Assembly (NCBI GenBank): GCA_022410635.1
Contig: JAJVDF010000261.1
Span: 1,192,431 to 1,256,430, forward strand
DNA: 64,000 bases
Reading direction: 5' to 3'
DNA from: Tretioscincus oriximinensis
Lineage: Eukaryota; Chordata; Lepidosauria; Squamata; Gymnophthalmidae
Of this stretch, positions 22,428 to 34,926 are shown piece by piece. The translations under genes were made by a program, and so were the position numbers. The notes below the pieces were generated by a model, which was given only the letters and a program-made list of their open reading frames with translations, was not told where the DNA came from and did no database searches. Each line of letters starts with the position of its first letter. Position 1 is the first letter of the stretch.

Positions 22428-22559
22428 TGCAAACCATCTCGAGGCCGAAAGCGTGGGCTGTGCTGGTGTGTGGATAAGTATGGACTGAAGCTGCCGGGGA
22501 CTGATTATGTAGCTGGAGACCTCCAGTGTCACAACTTTGATAGTGGCAACACTGAGTGA
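22428..22559 (+). CDS. IGFBP5: IGFBP5 exon 4 (end of thyroglobulin type-1 domain, stop)
   Basis: The final coding exon has 43 codons and TGA at 22557-22559. It opens with CKPSRGRKRG, the second half of the basic matrix-binding and nuclear-localisation stretch, so that intron 3 splits this motif between Gln and Cys as in mammals. It then carries LCWCVDKYGLKLPG, the CWCV signature of thyroglobulin type-1 domains, and ends DLQCHNFDSGNTE. The remaining four cysteines of the domain (CKPS, LC, WC, QCH) are present, so the six-cysteine domain is complete. Human ends DSSNVE; the last residues are the least conserved. There is no sign of frameshift or decay; the gene looks functional. Confidence 0.98.
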   Translation, partial: CKPSRGRKRGLCWCVDKYGLKLPGTDYVAGDLQCHNFDSGNTE

Positions 22560-25500
22560 ATATCCCTCCTGCCTTTCCCTGCCAGAGCCTTTCCCTACCC
22601 ATCACCTGCCCACACCTCACAACACCCCAAGAGACCGATTCCTTTCATCTCATTTAAGAAACCGAGGACCTCGGAATCTTCAGCTCGATATCGACATCGA
22701 CTTCTCTCAGTGGCCATGAGAGAGACTAAAGAGAAAAATGGCGACACTTTCAGCCGAGAGAGAGAGAGAGAAGAGGATTGAAGTGAAGATGGCAACAAGC
22801 CAGCCATCGTCTCCCTTGGGACAGGGCCCCAAACAAATTCTGTAGGCCACCTTGCTTACAACTAACTTCACACAGCATCAGTGTAGGAAGATTTCAGAAG
22901 CACTTGAATTATTTTCCTTTTCTTTGTATTAATGTGGGTTAATCCTTTTAGTTTAACTAGCAAAATATTAGGCCAATCCTCTAACTATTCACTACTTTTA
23001 TATGTTTGTATATTAACACATGGACACACACACACACAGTTGGACACGTTTCTTCTTAAAATGTGTTATTTTAGTCTTTTGTTGCTCCCTTCCCTAGGAC
23101 TAACCTTAGCACTTTTTTGGCCTCTTTTGCTCTTCTTCTCTTTTCTTTTCAGTCAGGAAAATAAGATAGACGTCAACCATATGATAAAATAAAATCAATA
23201 GGTAAGACTCAAAAGTTTTTATTCCCCACTGAGTATTTTTCTGGACCCTGAGAGGTTTGACCTGATTATTTAAGGTTTCATTGGCCACCCTGTATCTGTG
23301 TAAATACAGTATAACTGGGTGCACATGTTTACTCTTTTGCTGAAGAAGTCCTTTTTCTCACACGGTGTCTGTGTGAAAAGCTTCACAGCCACTTTGCAAT
23401 TGCTTTCATGAGAATGAAGGTTGCCTGTTTACAGGGTTTGGACTCAGAAGGAAGCAGCATCTCCAGATCCTACAGATACCTAAAGCTATCCTCCTCCTCT
23501 GACCCTCTAAGCTTGATTGTATGACAAGAGGAGGAAGGTTCCTAATGGTTTCACTTAAGTACCTTGAATGTTTCATTGAAATATTTTGCAACACTTTCCC
23601 TTACAAGAACAATTTGAAGTTAGACTAAGCTTTAATTCTGGAAATCTGAAAGTCCCTGTAATTACTGCTTTTTCTTTGAGAAAGTGTCTGCAATATGGTT
23701 GTTCCTCTTTTCCCTGATGGGGACACTGGATCTCTAACAGCTGTATGCAATTCTATTTGTCTGGTTTCATCCTTTTGAAGTATATTTGTCCTGGGAGAAA
23801 GTGGCATCTGTTTATAGTTGTGGACATTGTTAAAAGCAAAATGATTCTGTCAGAGAAGAAATATGCTAATGCTGACAGTACAAACAATTGATTTGGGAAT
23901 TCCCACAGTCAGGCTTGGGCAGATGACTAAAGTCATTTTAGTGCTGATATTTTAACCCCTGGTATATTCCTTGTGGAAAGGTCATGTCAATTGTTTTCTG
24001 TGCTTATATGTGAATGCAAGAAAATGTGAAAAGAGGTTAAAAAGGAACATTTATCCAAAATTGCTAGAGCTGAAAATGATTAAAACTGGGATTACAAAGC
24101 ACTGAGAAATGGGAAGGAACCTAATGATGAAAAGGAACCCTTGATGAGATTCAACCAAATGACTCCAATGATGTGGCTTCATTTGCAATAACAGCCAGTT
24201 AGATGACAGTGATATCTGATTCTCCTGGCAAGAGAAACATCTGGATCAGTGCAACCAAAAAGTGGAGGTTTTGGATGTATAAAATTCTGCCTTTCTGTGG
24301 AAAAAGCAGGGAATAAGGAACAGAAACTAGAATTTCCTCTGTATTATAACTTGTGAAGTCTAATCTTTTGGATGGGATTTCTCCTCTGCTATTCAACAAT
24401 CCTTTGTGATCCTAATTTCGCACAAATTGTAACTGATCCCACCATATCCCATCTATTCACTCCCTTTGCTTTTATCAGTACTAACTTTTTAAATATCTTT
24501 TCTACTTAGGCTTGGGACTAAACGTATTGTGACTTCTTATCTTAACAAAACAGAAAGCTAAATTGTGTATTAACTGGGACAATTGGTGCAATAGCATATG
24601 GTTCCACAGACCTTTCCACTTACTATACTTTGCCCAGTGAAAAAGCAAATAAGCCCATGCTTATTTGCTGCAGCACTTGGCAACAACTGGATAGGTCTTG
24701 AGTGTTCAGATGTAGTTATAACAATGGAACTCAAGTAAAAATAGTTCCTTATGATTCTTAAATAATAAAGATGCAATCTGCCACCTTGACCAATCAAAGT
24801 TATCACTGGATGAAGAGCAACGGTATCTGTTTTAGATGTTCTATAATAAAACATTGAATATGAATGGGGCTATTGGTAAAAGTGTTGCAACAGCAGGAAA
24901 CAGTGAGATTGGAAGCTCATCTTTCCTTTCTCTGCTAGGAATCATAAGACCTTGGTATTTGTGCACCACTTGGCTTCTTCCATAGCAGAAATATAATCTT
25001 CACAACTCAAGTCAATAAGGTCCTATTGGCCTATACAATAATAATAATTATAACCATCCCAGTTATCAAAAGTGGACTACAAAAGATGTAGAGATATAGA
25101 AAGGTTCATGTATAATCTTGGTAGGATGCAAAGTAACTGGAGTTGTAGAGGGGCACTTGACCAGCAAAAGTATGCTGATATTACTTGAATTATGCCCCAT
25201 CCCCACCCCAAAAGTCCTAGGGCCTTGAGAACCTTGTTACAATTGTGCTGAGGGACCTATAGCCCTTGCTGTGATCCACAGACAGCTCCTGTCAGAACCA
25301 ACCACCACTACTCATAGGCCTATTCTGTATTGGGCCTAATTTAGATTATATCCCAGAATAGGGACTTTACATCCACCTGCTATTGTGGATTTCAGAAAAG
25401 CAGAATCTAGAAAGTGATGTGTTTGTTACTATGTGTTAAGAGATTTTAGTTCTCGTCATATAACTGCAGTTTCTAAGGGCCTGAGGAAAGTGAAGGATAA

Positions 25501-28212
25501 TTTCTTAAACTAGTGCTTGTCTATGGTATGGTGTAAATGTATCTTTACACTGCAATCATACACATGCTTGAAATGAATCCCCCCTGAGTTCCATAAATGT
25601 TATTCCAGCTAAGTGGATAAAGAATTGCAGAGTTAGGCAGGATTCACGTGGTACTCAGCATCATAACTCAGTTGTGAACACATGGAGCCCTTCTGCCTTG
25701 TAAATGAATTCGTATGATGGCTTCATGAATGCTGTAAATAGTGATCAGGAGTAAGCACTATGGTACAATTATTCCCACTCTTCTAGCATGGCTGCTCTTT
25801 GTTTCTTGGTTCCAAAGACCCTCGGAAGGCAATATCATAGCTGAGGAACTAAAGTTCCTCGTTGGCACATTCAGGTACAGAAGAGATATGCAGACAGTTT
25901 TCCATGGTTTTAAAAAAGATATGCGTATAATGGTCTTTACAGTGATGTGTGACAGTGAGTTAGTTACATTGTCAATGAGAAACTCCTGTCACTAAAATCT
26001 CCATTCCTGTTCAACATGATAGAAATAGTTCCATAGTTTTGGACATGTTTTTTCTCACCACGCTAATGACCATTTCTGAAACTTCTTTCTTTTCTTTTCT
26101 TTTTTTAAAAAATTCTTAGTAAATTGTTGTTGTTTTCGGAAACTTGAAAGCTTTTCTTACACAGAAAACTAAGAGCCCTTTTTATTCAGTGAACAGGATG
26201 TGGAGAAAACTACTTGGCCTTCCATCCAAAACACACGCACAAATACACTCTCACCCACATTAGTACAGATGCGGCAACCATGAGAATTGGCTCAGGGTAA
26301 CAATATTACACAATTTAAAAAAATGCATCGGAGGACAGTTCTCTTACCAAGTTATAAATTTTGCTGACAGCAAAATTAGAAGAATCCCAACTCATATGGA
26401 TTTCTGAAAAACAGCACTCAATGTCTCAGCTCAAAGGCAGGGAAGGTGGCGTCCTAACAACAATCCAGCAAAGCTACCACTATTCTTGGAAAACAAAACC
26501 CCACAGTTTTTCCTTTCCAGATGGATTTGGCAGAGTTGACCTGGAGGGATATTCCATCTTTCAATGTCTGGACAACGCAACAAGAGAAGAGGGCTCTGGA
26601 GGTCATGCCAGGAAATATTTCTACATTTGAACTGAAAATGATATGTCAACTCTTTTGGCTCCTCAGAGCACTCAAGCTAATTATGATCTTCATAGAGACT
26701 GATAACCTCCTAAGAACACAGGCGACTGCAGAAAAATCGGGCTGGGAACATTTCTGGAAACACCAAAGACTTCAGAAGATGATGGCTTAAACTTTTCATG
26801 AGGAGCATTCATTTATTCATCTCCACAAACCAAACCATTGTGACTCTGTGAAACTCAAAAGTGGCTACATCCCAAGTGGCTACAAAGCCCACTAAACAAT
26901 CCCATTTGACTTTTGTTGCTGAATCATGCATCATGGTGGGATCAACTATGTCATAAGCTTAAAAAAAGGCATCTTTGTTAGAATGAACATATTTCTTTGC
27001 TTCTGGCTAGCAGTTATTTGTTTAAATCCCTTTTATTTACTGTGTATTGATACTCCCCACAAAGATCCACGTACATTGAGAAGATGGGTGTCTTAGAAAA
27101 CAAAAGTCCCTCAGGTTTCATTCTCCATCTTCGGTGAAGAGGAAAAGACAAACTTGATTTTCTTCAGAAAGGGTCTTTTCTATCAGAGAAGCAAATCGAG
27201 GGAAGAGGAGATGTAAACACACAAGACAATGCAGTGGGGAATCTCCCTTCAGAGACAATTTGTTCATGGCAGACATGCAGGGCTGGTTGTAGAGACAGTT
27301 TTTGCGAAAGGAGAAGAAACTAAAAGGAAGCCTTATGAAGTTATAATTCTCCAAAGCAACATTCATTCATTGTGGGAAGGAATCAGGAGCATACAGACAT
27401 GCCCTAGGCAGGGCCCCACTGCAGCCTACAAAAAAACGATATTCCAGAGGAGCAAAGACATCCCTTCAAGCTGAGGTATTCTTTCTCAGTGCTGCAGAAG
27501 ATAGTTTTACTTTGAAACCACTAGTACAAGAGCAATTGCACTATTTCTCCACTTCACTCTCTCTCTCGCTCTCTCATTGTCTTTTAACAGAGCATCTAAA
27601 ATTTAGACAGTCAACAGGTTAGTACAATCCCAGGCCTTGTTCCCAACTGAGCATTACAGACAATGCCCAGGAAGACGAAAAGGCTTGAATCACCCCACCT
27701 CCATTTCCACCTCCTCTAACCCCTCTGGCATAACCATTTGGTAGCGCAGCGTTCTAAGGCGCGGTTATCACCCACAATACCGTTAACGCATACACGATTC
27801 TACGTTTCCTGCCTGGTTTTGTTCATTAAGCAACTTTACTCACTACACATTTTACGGTAGCTTTGAATAGCTTTACATACATACAGTNGCTCTGTGGATA
27901 ATCTTTTCCCCCTCCCTCTCTTTTTTGGGTTTTTGTTTTCCTTTGCAGTAAACAAACAAAAAATATTCATACTCTTTCCGGTGGGGGGAGGGGGGAAGCA
28001 GTTCGCAAAAACTGTCAAATGGATGAGGAGTGTAATGCTCTGTTAGCGTTTTGTACTTTAAAAAAAGAAAACAGAAAAAAAAGAATCTCACATTTTATTA
28101 AAAAAGTGAAGATTGATGTATACTATTTATTCAACCTATAATTTATGTTACTCTTTGATCTTTGTCTTTTCTTATGACAAAGCATTTATTTAATAAAGTT
28201 ATGCATTCAGTT
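22560..28212 (+). other. IGFBP5: IGFBP5 3' untranslated region
   Basis: From the stop codon to the canonical polyadenylation signal at 28192-28197 there is no splice signal or open frame that looks coding. Mammalian IGFBP5 mRNAs also have a single very long 3' UTR of roughly 5 kb, so the length of about 5.65 kb fits. The last 250 bases (A-rich tract near 28060-28105, then a T-rich stretch with TTTATTTAATAAAG) resemble the conserved end of mammalian IGFBP5 mRNA as I remember it. Internal AATAAA hexamers lie at 23188, 24764 and 24845 and could give shorter isoforms. Apart from a doubtful 80-base match at about 25315-25395 I see no SINE, CR1 or hAT copy. A CT-rich microsatellite is at about 27555-27575. 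The exact cleavage point is inferred. Confidence 0.85.
28192..28197 (+). terminator. IGFBP5: IGFBP5 polyadenylation signal AATAAA
   Basis: A canonical AATAAA sits in TTTAATAAAGTTATGCATTC, followed within about 25 bases by a GT-rich stretch (TTAGCTTGTGCGC) that could serve as the downstream element. Its place at the end of the long repeat-poor tract makes it the likely distal cleavage signal. Confidence 0.85.
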
Positions 28213-28345
28213 AGCTTGTGCGCATGGCCTGCAGGATGTCTGTACTGGGCAGGTGTGGCGGATGAATGAGAATCCCTGTGCTTCCTTTGGAGCTAGTAAA
28301 GTACTTCTCTTTCGTGTGTTTCAGGCAGGATTTACAATAGTCTCT

Positions 28346-28512
28346 GGCTGCATCCACACATTGTTTATCTCGCACTATAGCTGTGTGATTTGGGAAATTT
28401 TGCTATATATCATTATGGGGATCCAGCTGGTCCTTCTATGCACCTTTCACAGTGCAGTATCCAGTTATAGTGCAATAAAGTGCCATGGAGGCATTGTCTG
28501 TGACAGACTAGT
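28346..28512. repeat. Partial miniature element (TTATTCC family)
   Basis: GCTGCATCCACACATTGTTT and CAGTTATAGTGCAATAAAGTG correspond to blocks of the 20860-21002 element. It is more diverged and has no clear right end. It lies just downstream of the IGFBP5 polyadenylation signal. Confidence 0.4.
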
Positions 28513-28957
28513 TTTGCCCCATGAGCTTGTTCCTGTCCTGCTACAGCAGTATAAGAAGCTTCGTTGCATTCACAATTGCTACTTTTTCCTGTAGCAGCCT
28601 CACACGACTTGCGCGATTTTAAAAGGAAATTACTTTTCTTTTTTTATTACACATCTGGGAAGATGTGCATCCAGAGTCAGATGCAGCCATCAGAAACCAG
28701 AATTTACAGGGTGGGGGGGGGGGGGGCAGAGGGAGAAGCAATCTCTTCCTGCTTGTGGCCTGTGAGCTATAATCTAAGTACATGGTAGAGTTACCAATAG
28801 ATGTAGCACTACAAAATGTAACTGTGGAATTTTATTAATAGAGATTAGATCCAATGCAGTTCCAGAAGTTATGTTCTGACTTTGGGAATAACGAAAATAC
28901 TAAAATGTTGAGAAACAGAAAGCAAAGGGTTATATAGGCTATGCAGTGCTATGCCCT

Positions 28958-29417
28958 TAAGGTTGCCATACGTCCCAAGAAGGCGGGACAACCCCAGCTT
29001 TGGGGACTAAAATATAGTACCCTCCGGGTTTTAAGAGAAAATCCCGGATTTTTACACTCCCCGATGCTGCATCAGGGAATGTAAAAATCCAGGATTTTAA
29101 AGGCAAAGGAGCCATCAGGGCTGACGGCTGCAGCCCGAGCAATGCTTTCCAGGGTCCCGGAAGGAACCTCAGAGCATGCCGTAGCTGATCCTCTGCTGGA
29201 GGCAGGGTTTCACACCTGCTGTCAGGCAAAGCGCAACCAACTCGCCTCCAGCAGAGGAAAAACGTTTGGGTTTTTGGCAGGAGAACAGAGCTTTTGTTCT
29301 GCCTGTCTCACCACAAGCATGCGTGTGTGTGTGCGTGCATGTGCGTGTGTGTGTGCACGCGCATGCGTGCACACCCATCCTGTACCGGTTTTGGGTTGCC
29401 AAAATATGGCAACCCTA
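28958..29417. mobile_element. hAT miniature family T, copy 2 (460 bp)
   Basis: TAAGGTTGCCATACGTCCC at the left and GGTTGCCAAAATATGGCAACCCTA at the right (only the last 14 bases form the terminal repeat) are flanked by TATGCCCT (28950-28957) and TACGCCCT (29418-29425), seven of eight identical, with the difference at a CpG. Relative to copy 1 it is inserted in reverse: GGGACTAAAATATAGT and TGCTGCATCAGGGAATGTAA match copy 1 in reverse complement. A (TG)n/(CG) tract lies at about 29325-29375. Confidence 0.88.
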
Positions 29418-30336
29418 TACGCCCTGCATAGACCAATAGACCAATACACGCACAGTTTGCTGCTGAAGGGGAAACTGGCGGGAAAGCTATTTGAAAGCAG
29501 AAAAGTGAAAGTGAAAGGGGGGTAAAAGTAAAACTATGACAGGGAATGGACTAACACTTGATTTACATTGAGGTTCTATTCCCCAAACACAAAGTCCAAA
29601 ACAGAAACACTGACTTCAATGTAAAATTAGGGATTAGGGGAACGGCTCCAGAAACCTCAGTTGATTTGCACTTATGTTTGACTTGTATTGTGTAGAATGG
29701 GGATTTGACCTTCCAATGAAGAGCAATGGAGGAGAGAAATCTAGATCAAAATGCACCGTCACAAACAAGATATGTTCAGATAGCCATGTCAAAGCACGCA
29801 GATGTGATGCCTGGGGGTGAAGGATGTCCCTCCAACCCCACAAGGACACATAAATGGCATGTCTGAAAGTTGCAGCAATACACCCCATTTGTGTATACCA
29901 ACAAGTACACAGCAACACATATATATCTAAAAGCATTATGAACTCACTCAGGAAGCCAGAAAGTTGGCCATCAAGTACAGTGTACATTACACAAAGCAAA
30001 CATTAATAAAGAAGATTGAAAAATCACAGACATCAGTGACTTGCTCCACACAAGGTAATCCAGCACAAAAAGGAAAAATAAATGGATTCCAATGTGCTGA
30101 TTTTGGAGTTCTGGTGGGTAATCATTTTTTCCTTAACAAACATACAATGTCACAATTTAACATGTTTTTAAAAATATTTATTTGTTTTTGACTTAGCACA
30201 GATGTTGCCAATATGGCATCCAGAGATACACTGGTACCTCTAGGGATTGCTCTAGCCATGCCTGCAATGCCCATGGGAGGGGGAAAAGCAGACTGATATG
30301 TGAACAGTTTCACATGGGAACTATCTCTAATTCTGT

Positions 30337-30820
30337 GTCCAAAGTCAACAATCTAATTGAAAGCCAGATTTCTATTGTATTTGCCTCACCAGCCTGTTAG
30401 ATAAACCAGCAGAATTCAGGTTTTAAGGCTGATTATCTGGATTATCAGCAAATCGGGAAAACCAGCTGTCAAATTGGGATATACTGTAGGAAATTTAAAT
30501 TGGAAAGGCTATGCTATGCAGATACTTTATTGTGAGAAACTACAAGAATGTTGATGTTTACATTCCCATAAATTTTCCCTCGCCTCACAAAAGGATTGTG
30601 TGAAGCCTAACACTGATAGCAGACTAACACCAATAGCAGTTGGGTTGATGGGCTACTGACAACTGACAAACTAAATGTGTGCCTGAAGAGGTGTCACATG
30701 ACTGGAAAATCTCATTTGCCAGAATGACAAAATCTGTAGTAAACTGTAAAGATAAGAATATTGGCTTTTAAAGTCAGAAAATCGATTAATCAGATATCAG
30801 GAAAGTCCGGAATAAACAAG
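30337..30820 (-). repeat. Unnamed 500-bp element E, minus copy
   Basis: The reverse complement aligns along nearly its whole length with 32893-33392: GTTAGTCTGCT.TCAGT, AGGCTTCACAC, GAGGCGAGGGAAA, AATCTGGATAATC-type, AACAGGCTGG.GAGGCAAAT and CAATAGAAAT blocks occur in the same order. The element has no coding capacity. TTATTCCG near one end recalls the other miniature elements. Confidence 0.65.
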
Positions 30821-32892
30821 TGCTGTGTAATACAACCTGGGAACTATCACAAAACTGTTTCGGAAGAGCTACCTTTTGTTACTACGTGTGAAAGCAGCAT
30901 GAATCACATTGTTGAAAGTTCTGGAGTTTTATAAACAAAGGAACAAATGTGTTCTACCAACTATGTAAAAATGAAACTAGAAAACCATGCCATATGACAC
31001 TGAAATTACTTGAAGTCTCTTATGGGAGTATTCCACTATGCTTCACAGTTCAGTTAGCTGTAGATATATTCAAACAAACCAGCTGTATAGGGTGCCAAAA
31101 GGAGAGAGTGTACAGAATGGCCTGGTTCATGACATGCCAACACTGCCAGAATCAGGCATCCTTGACTGGCCCTTGACCTATGCTTCCAAACCCATGTGTA
31201 AGCCAATTGCCACACAACAAAGCAATCAGATGGAGCATGGCTTGCCTGTTCAGCCATCCTAGGCAATGTCTTCTTCTGATAGATTTACAGGCTAACCTCC
31301 AAGGCATTCCCACCCAGGAATCCCACTCATAAGGCATCATACGCTACCACCTCATTCTGAAGACATAATCTGTTACAACCAACCCTATTTTTTACCAAAT
31401 CCCTTTGTAATATACTTCATAATATCTCTTATCTAATGACCATTTTGCTTTGTCTATTATCCATTACTCCATATATTTTAACATAATACCTTAGAATCTC
31501 TTGGTCTCAATATTTATTTCAAACAAAATTCATGTTCTAATGCAAATGAAACTCAATATGTTTTTGGTGCTTCTTTTGCAATGGATATTAAAGTGCATTA
31601 CTGAATCCTGAGCAAATCAGGTTTATTTAAAGTGGCAAAAATCCAGTAATGGTTTCATGAGCTTGTTAGCTGGTCACTGAAATTGTTACTTTGGCCAGTG
31701 GAAGGCAACATTATGGCCAACATCTGTCCATGTCATCTTAATGGATTAAAACTTGAATTCTTATTTTCTTTTCCTTTTTGTGGGGGTGTGGCGTGAGGAT
31801 TGCTTTCTATATAGTGTGTTATGGATGTCAGATAGCAGTGAAAATGACACTTGTGTTTGTTTGTTTGTTTGTTTAATATTTTGATTTTACAAATATTTTA
31901 TCCCGAAGCCCACCCTAGTATCTATTTCCTGCATGGGTGAAGACAACAGGAAATGAGCATTAAATAATTCTATAACACATTACTAGTGTATGACACGTTT
32001 TATAGTGTTGCTCAGATTCACATGGAAATAGATTACAAACTTGGACATGGTGCGGTAGAGTTGTCCAGAACACTGTCTGCTTCATTTATATTAGATTAGT
32101 TTCAATTATTTTAGCCTGGAGAAGTGAACAAGGTGCTTGACCATGTTTGACCTACTACCTATCTCCTTGGTCCTTGCCCTTCATGGTTAATAAAAGCCAA
32201 GTCCAGGGAATAACAAGTGCCTCCTTTATTTATGTTAACCATTGTAAACTGCCCTGGAATTTTAAACTGAGAGCAATGAATTAATATTTTAAATTATATT
32301 ATTTTGAATTAAGTTTCCTGGCTTAGTAAAATTACCACTCACAAAATTGTTTGCTGAAGGCTGCATCTAGACAGCATTTACTTAGTCCATTGTACTTAGA
32401 TATCTGTTCTGTAATAAGAAGTGCTGTGGCAACCAGCTGTGTAAGGCACTTAATTCATGGGAAAAAGTGTCAATTAAGTGTGCTAAACAGTCACAGGACA
32501 TCCCACCTTCATCCTGCCATTATTGTGACTGCGCTGCCAAGAAAGTGTGTCAGGAGGACATGCACCCCCTTGCTGTCTCTATATCTGGTGATCAGACAAG
32601 AAAACACCTGGCTGAACACCTGATGAAACCAGAGCCACAAGTGCCCCCTGATCACACCCAAGCCCACATCTGTGGGCTTCCCCACTAGTTCCAAAATAAA
32701 GCACTGCTCCATTCTGCATTATCTAGCAATCTTGACTATATTGAGCTATCTTGAATATAATGAAATATTTGTGTGTGCTCACAAACAACTGACCACTCAT
32801 GACCATTGGAGCTTTCAACCAGTTTGATTCACCAAAAATGAAGGTGAGTGAAGGAGGCAGCCATTCAGCACCTGGTGAGCCATTGTCAAAGT

Positions 32893-33392
32893 ATTTTTTA
32901 TTCCGAATTTTCCCAATAATCAGTACTCCGGTTTAAAGAGCTGTGTTCATACTTTTACAGTTTATTCTGGATTTTGTAATTCTGCGAGTTCTTGATAATG
33001 AGGTTATCCCTACAGGTGACACGGTCTCCTGGCAGCCATTTTGTTTTCTGGTTGCCAAGAGGAAGTGCAGAAGTCTCTTCTCCCAAATGCTATGGGTTAG
33101 TCTGCTGTCAGTATCAGGCTTCACACGCATCCATTTTATGAGGCGAGGGAAAGTTTATGGAAATATAAACATGAACCTTCTTGCATTTTCTCACTAAAAA
33201 TTGTCCACATAACATAGCTTTTGAGATCTAACGCTATATCCTGATTTGTCAATTGGCTTTCATGGCTTATCAATAATCTGGATAATCGGCTTTAAAACAG
33301 ACATTCTGCCATTTTCTGCCTAACAGGCTGGGGAGGCAAATGCAATAGAAATTCAACTTTCAATTTGATTATTGACTTTGTCTGGATGCAGC
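32893..33392 (+). repeat. Unnamed 500-bp element E, plus copy
   Basis: Partner of 30337-30820 in opposite orientation, about 2.1 kb away. It starts near TTTTTTATTCCGAATTTTCC and ends near GACTTTGTCTGGATGCAGCC. The short CAAAGT words at both ends may be remnants of terminal inverted repeats. Confidence 0.65.
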
Positions 33393-33707
33393 CCAAAACG
33401 AAAATGTGTAACAATTTTTCCCAAATTGACTGAGGCTCTTGATCGTAATATAAAAAGTTTAGTCAATTGGTTTTATAGAACATTAACATCCACAGTGAAT
33501 AGCTGCAGTATCATGTTTATTAGAACCAAAGTAACTTACAAATAGGGTAGAAAATTCTATGGACAATGCTTAATATATTGGTATTACTGAAGACAATAAT
33601 TTTGATGAAACTTCGGGTTTGTAGAAAAAAAGCAAAGTTAGTTATTGTAGGGACAATGGCAACTTACCTGATTTTCATGCCTCTCTTAGAATCCATTAAT
33701 ACTCACT

Positions 33708-34001
33708 TAGGGTTGCCATATTATGGCAACCCAAAACCGGGACAGGGTGGGGTGGGGTGTGCGCGCATGCGCATACGGACGCTTGTAGCGAGACAGGCAG
33801 AACGTCTTTCCTGCCTGTCTCACAAGCGTCAATGCGCACGCGCGCAGCTGTGGTGGAGGGGTAGCAGCAGCGTGCTGGGGGGAGCGGCGGGGGGAGCGGC
33901 AACCCGGGATTTTAAAACTTTTTTTAAAAATCCAGCCGGGACAATAAAATTGTCCCTAAAACCGTGAATGTCCCAGTTTACCGGGACGTATGGCAACCCT
34001 A
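33708..34001. mobile_element. hAT miniature family T, copy 3 (294 bp)
   Basis: TAGGGTTGCCATATTATGGC at the left and CGTATGGCAACCCTA at the right are terminal inverted repeats with the exact 8-bp target duplication TACTCACT at 33700-33707 and 34002-34009. It is the shortest copy, keeps GACGCTTGTAG.GAGACAGGC from copy 1, and has a GC-rich interior with GGGGGGAGCGGC repeats near 33875-33900. The exact duplication and intact ends suggest it is the youngest. Confidence 0.92.
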
Positions 34002-34690
34002 TACTCACTGAGCATGTGAGGGGGGCAGGGAGGGGGGGCAGGAGGCATAAATTACTGGACAGGGGTGTGATACACACAAAATACCACTCTGTGTGTCCCT
34101 TTCTCCTCCCAGCTGCAACAGATAGTTTTTTTAAAAGAGCCCATCTCCAGGTGAGCCCATGGAGATGATAGTTGCCTGCTGCTGATTCCTTAACATTATC
34201 CTGAGTGTATCTTTCTCTCACCTTCTTCTACATTATCAAGCACAGGAGACTGGGAATACATTCCTCACACTCTTTGAATGGTTTAAGCTAATCAAATTTC
34301 TTCATTACAATAATGCAGTATAGAAGTTACAGTAGAATATTATTGCCAGGCTGGTCTCTGATCAGAAAAGACTGTAACTGGAAAACCTATAGAAAATGAA
34401 CATTTGGTCTCTGCTGCTACCTGAGCTTCAATAACAGAGGTGAACGCAGGAATATCCTCATCTGAAATCACTGTCCCGTGCAAGTGAGTGGACGTATTTA
34501 CAAACTACAACAGTGCCTCCAACTTCCAAATCCTTTAGTCTTCCAAGCAAGATAGTGTACCCAATAGTATAAGACGTAACTGAGTGATAGGATGGTATCC
34601 AGTCATAGAAGGGAGAAAGAAAAAGAGAGGGAGAGAGGGAAAGAGAGAGAGAATAAAAGGAAAGGAGACGAGGGATGGGGTGTTAAGTAG

Positions 34691-34926
34691 AGAAGAAGAA
34701 GAAGAAGAACTTGGTTCTTATACCCCACTTTTCTCACCTTTCAAAGGGACTCAAAGCAGCTTACAAGGATAGATTTTGCCCAAAGGCTTCCATTCTATCT
34801 TCCCCACCAGGCTCTGGTGGTTCCCATGTATCTTCTTGCAGTCAGTTGCAATTTCTTGCAATTCATGCTTTCGAATAGCTGGGTTGGCCAGAGCTACAGG
34901 ATAGTGGAAGGTGCTCACCCCTCCCC
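34691..34926 (-). repeat. tRNA-derived SINE, TTC-tailed family, head-truncated
   Basis: The (GAA)n start, TTCTTATACCCCACTTTTC and CAGTTGCAATTTCTTGCAA body match the family, but the match stops at CACCCCTCCCCA, so the tRNA-related head is missing. A purine-rich tract (34600-34680) precedes it. Confidence 0.8.

Noticed and set aside
27735..27790. CpG-rich TGGTAGCGCAGCGTTC segment, possible tRNA
   Set aside because: It has a vague B-stem resemblance but no cloverleaf, no A/B box pair and it lies inside the 3' UTR.
28253..28594. 113-codon open frame just after the IGFBP5 polyadenylation signal
   Set aside because: It overlaps a diverged miniature element and has no homology that I recognise; hydrophobic composition follows from AT-rich sequence.
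31050..31340. Overlapping 60-75 codon frames on both strands near 31.1-31.3 kb as IGFBP2 or other exons
   Set aside because: No cysteine pattern or thyroglobulin motif; frames are open on both strands by chance.
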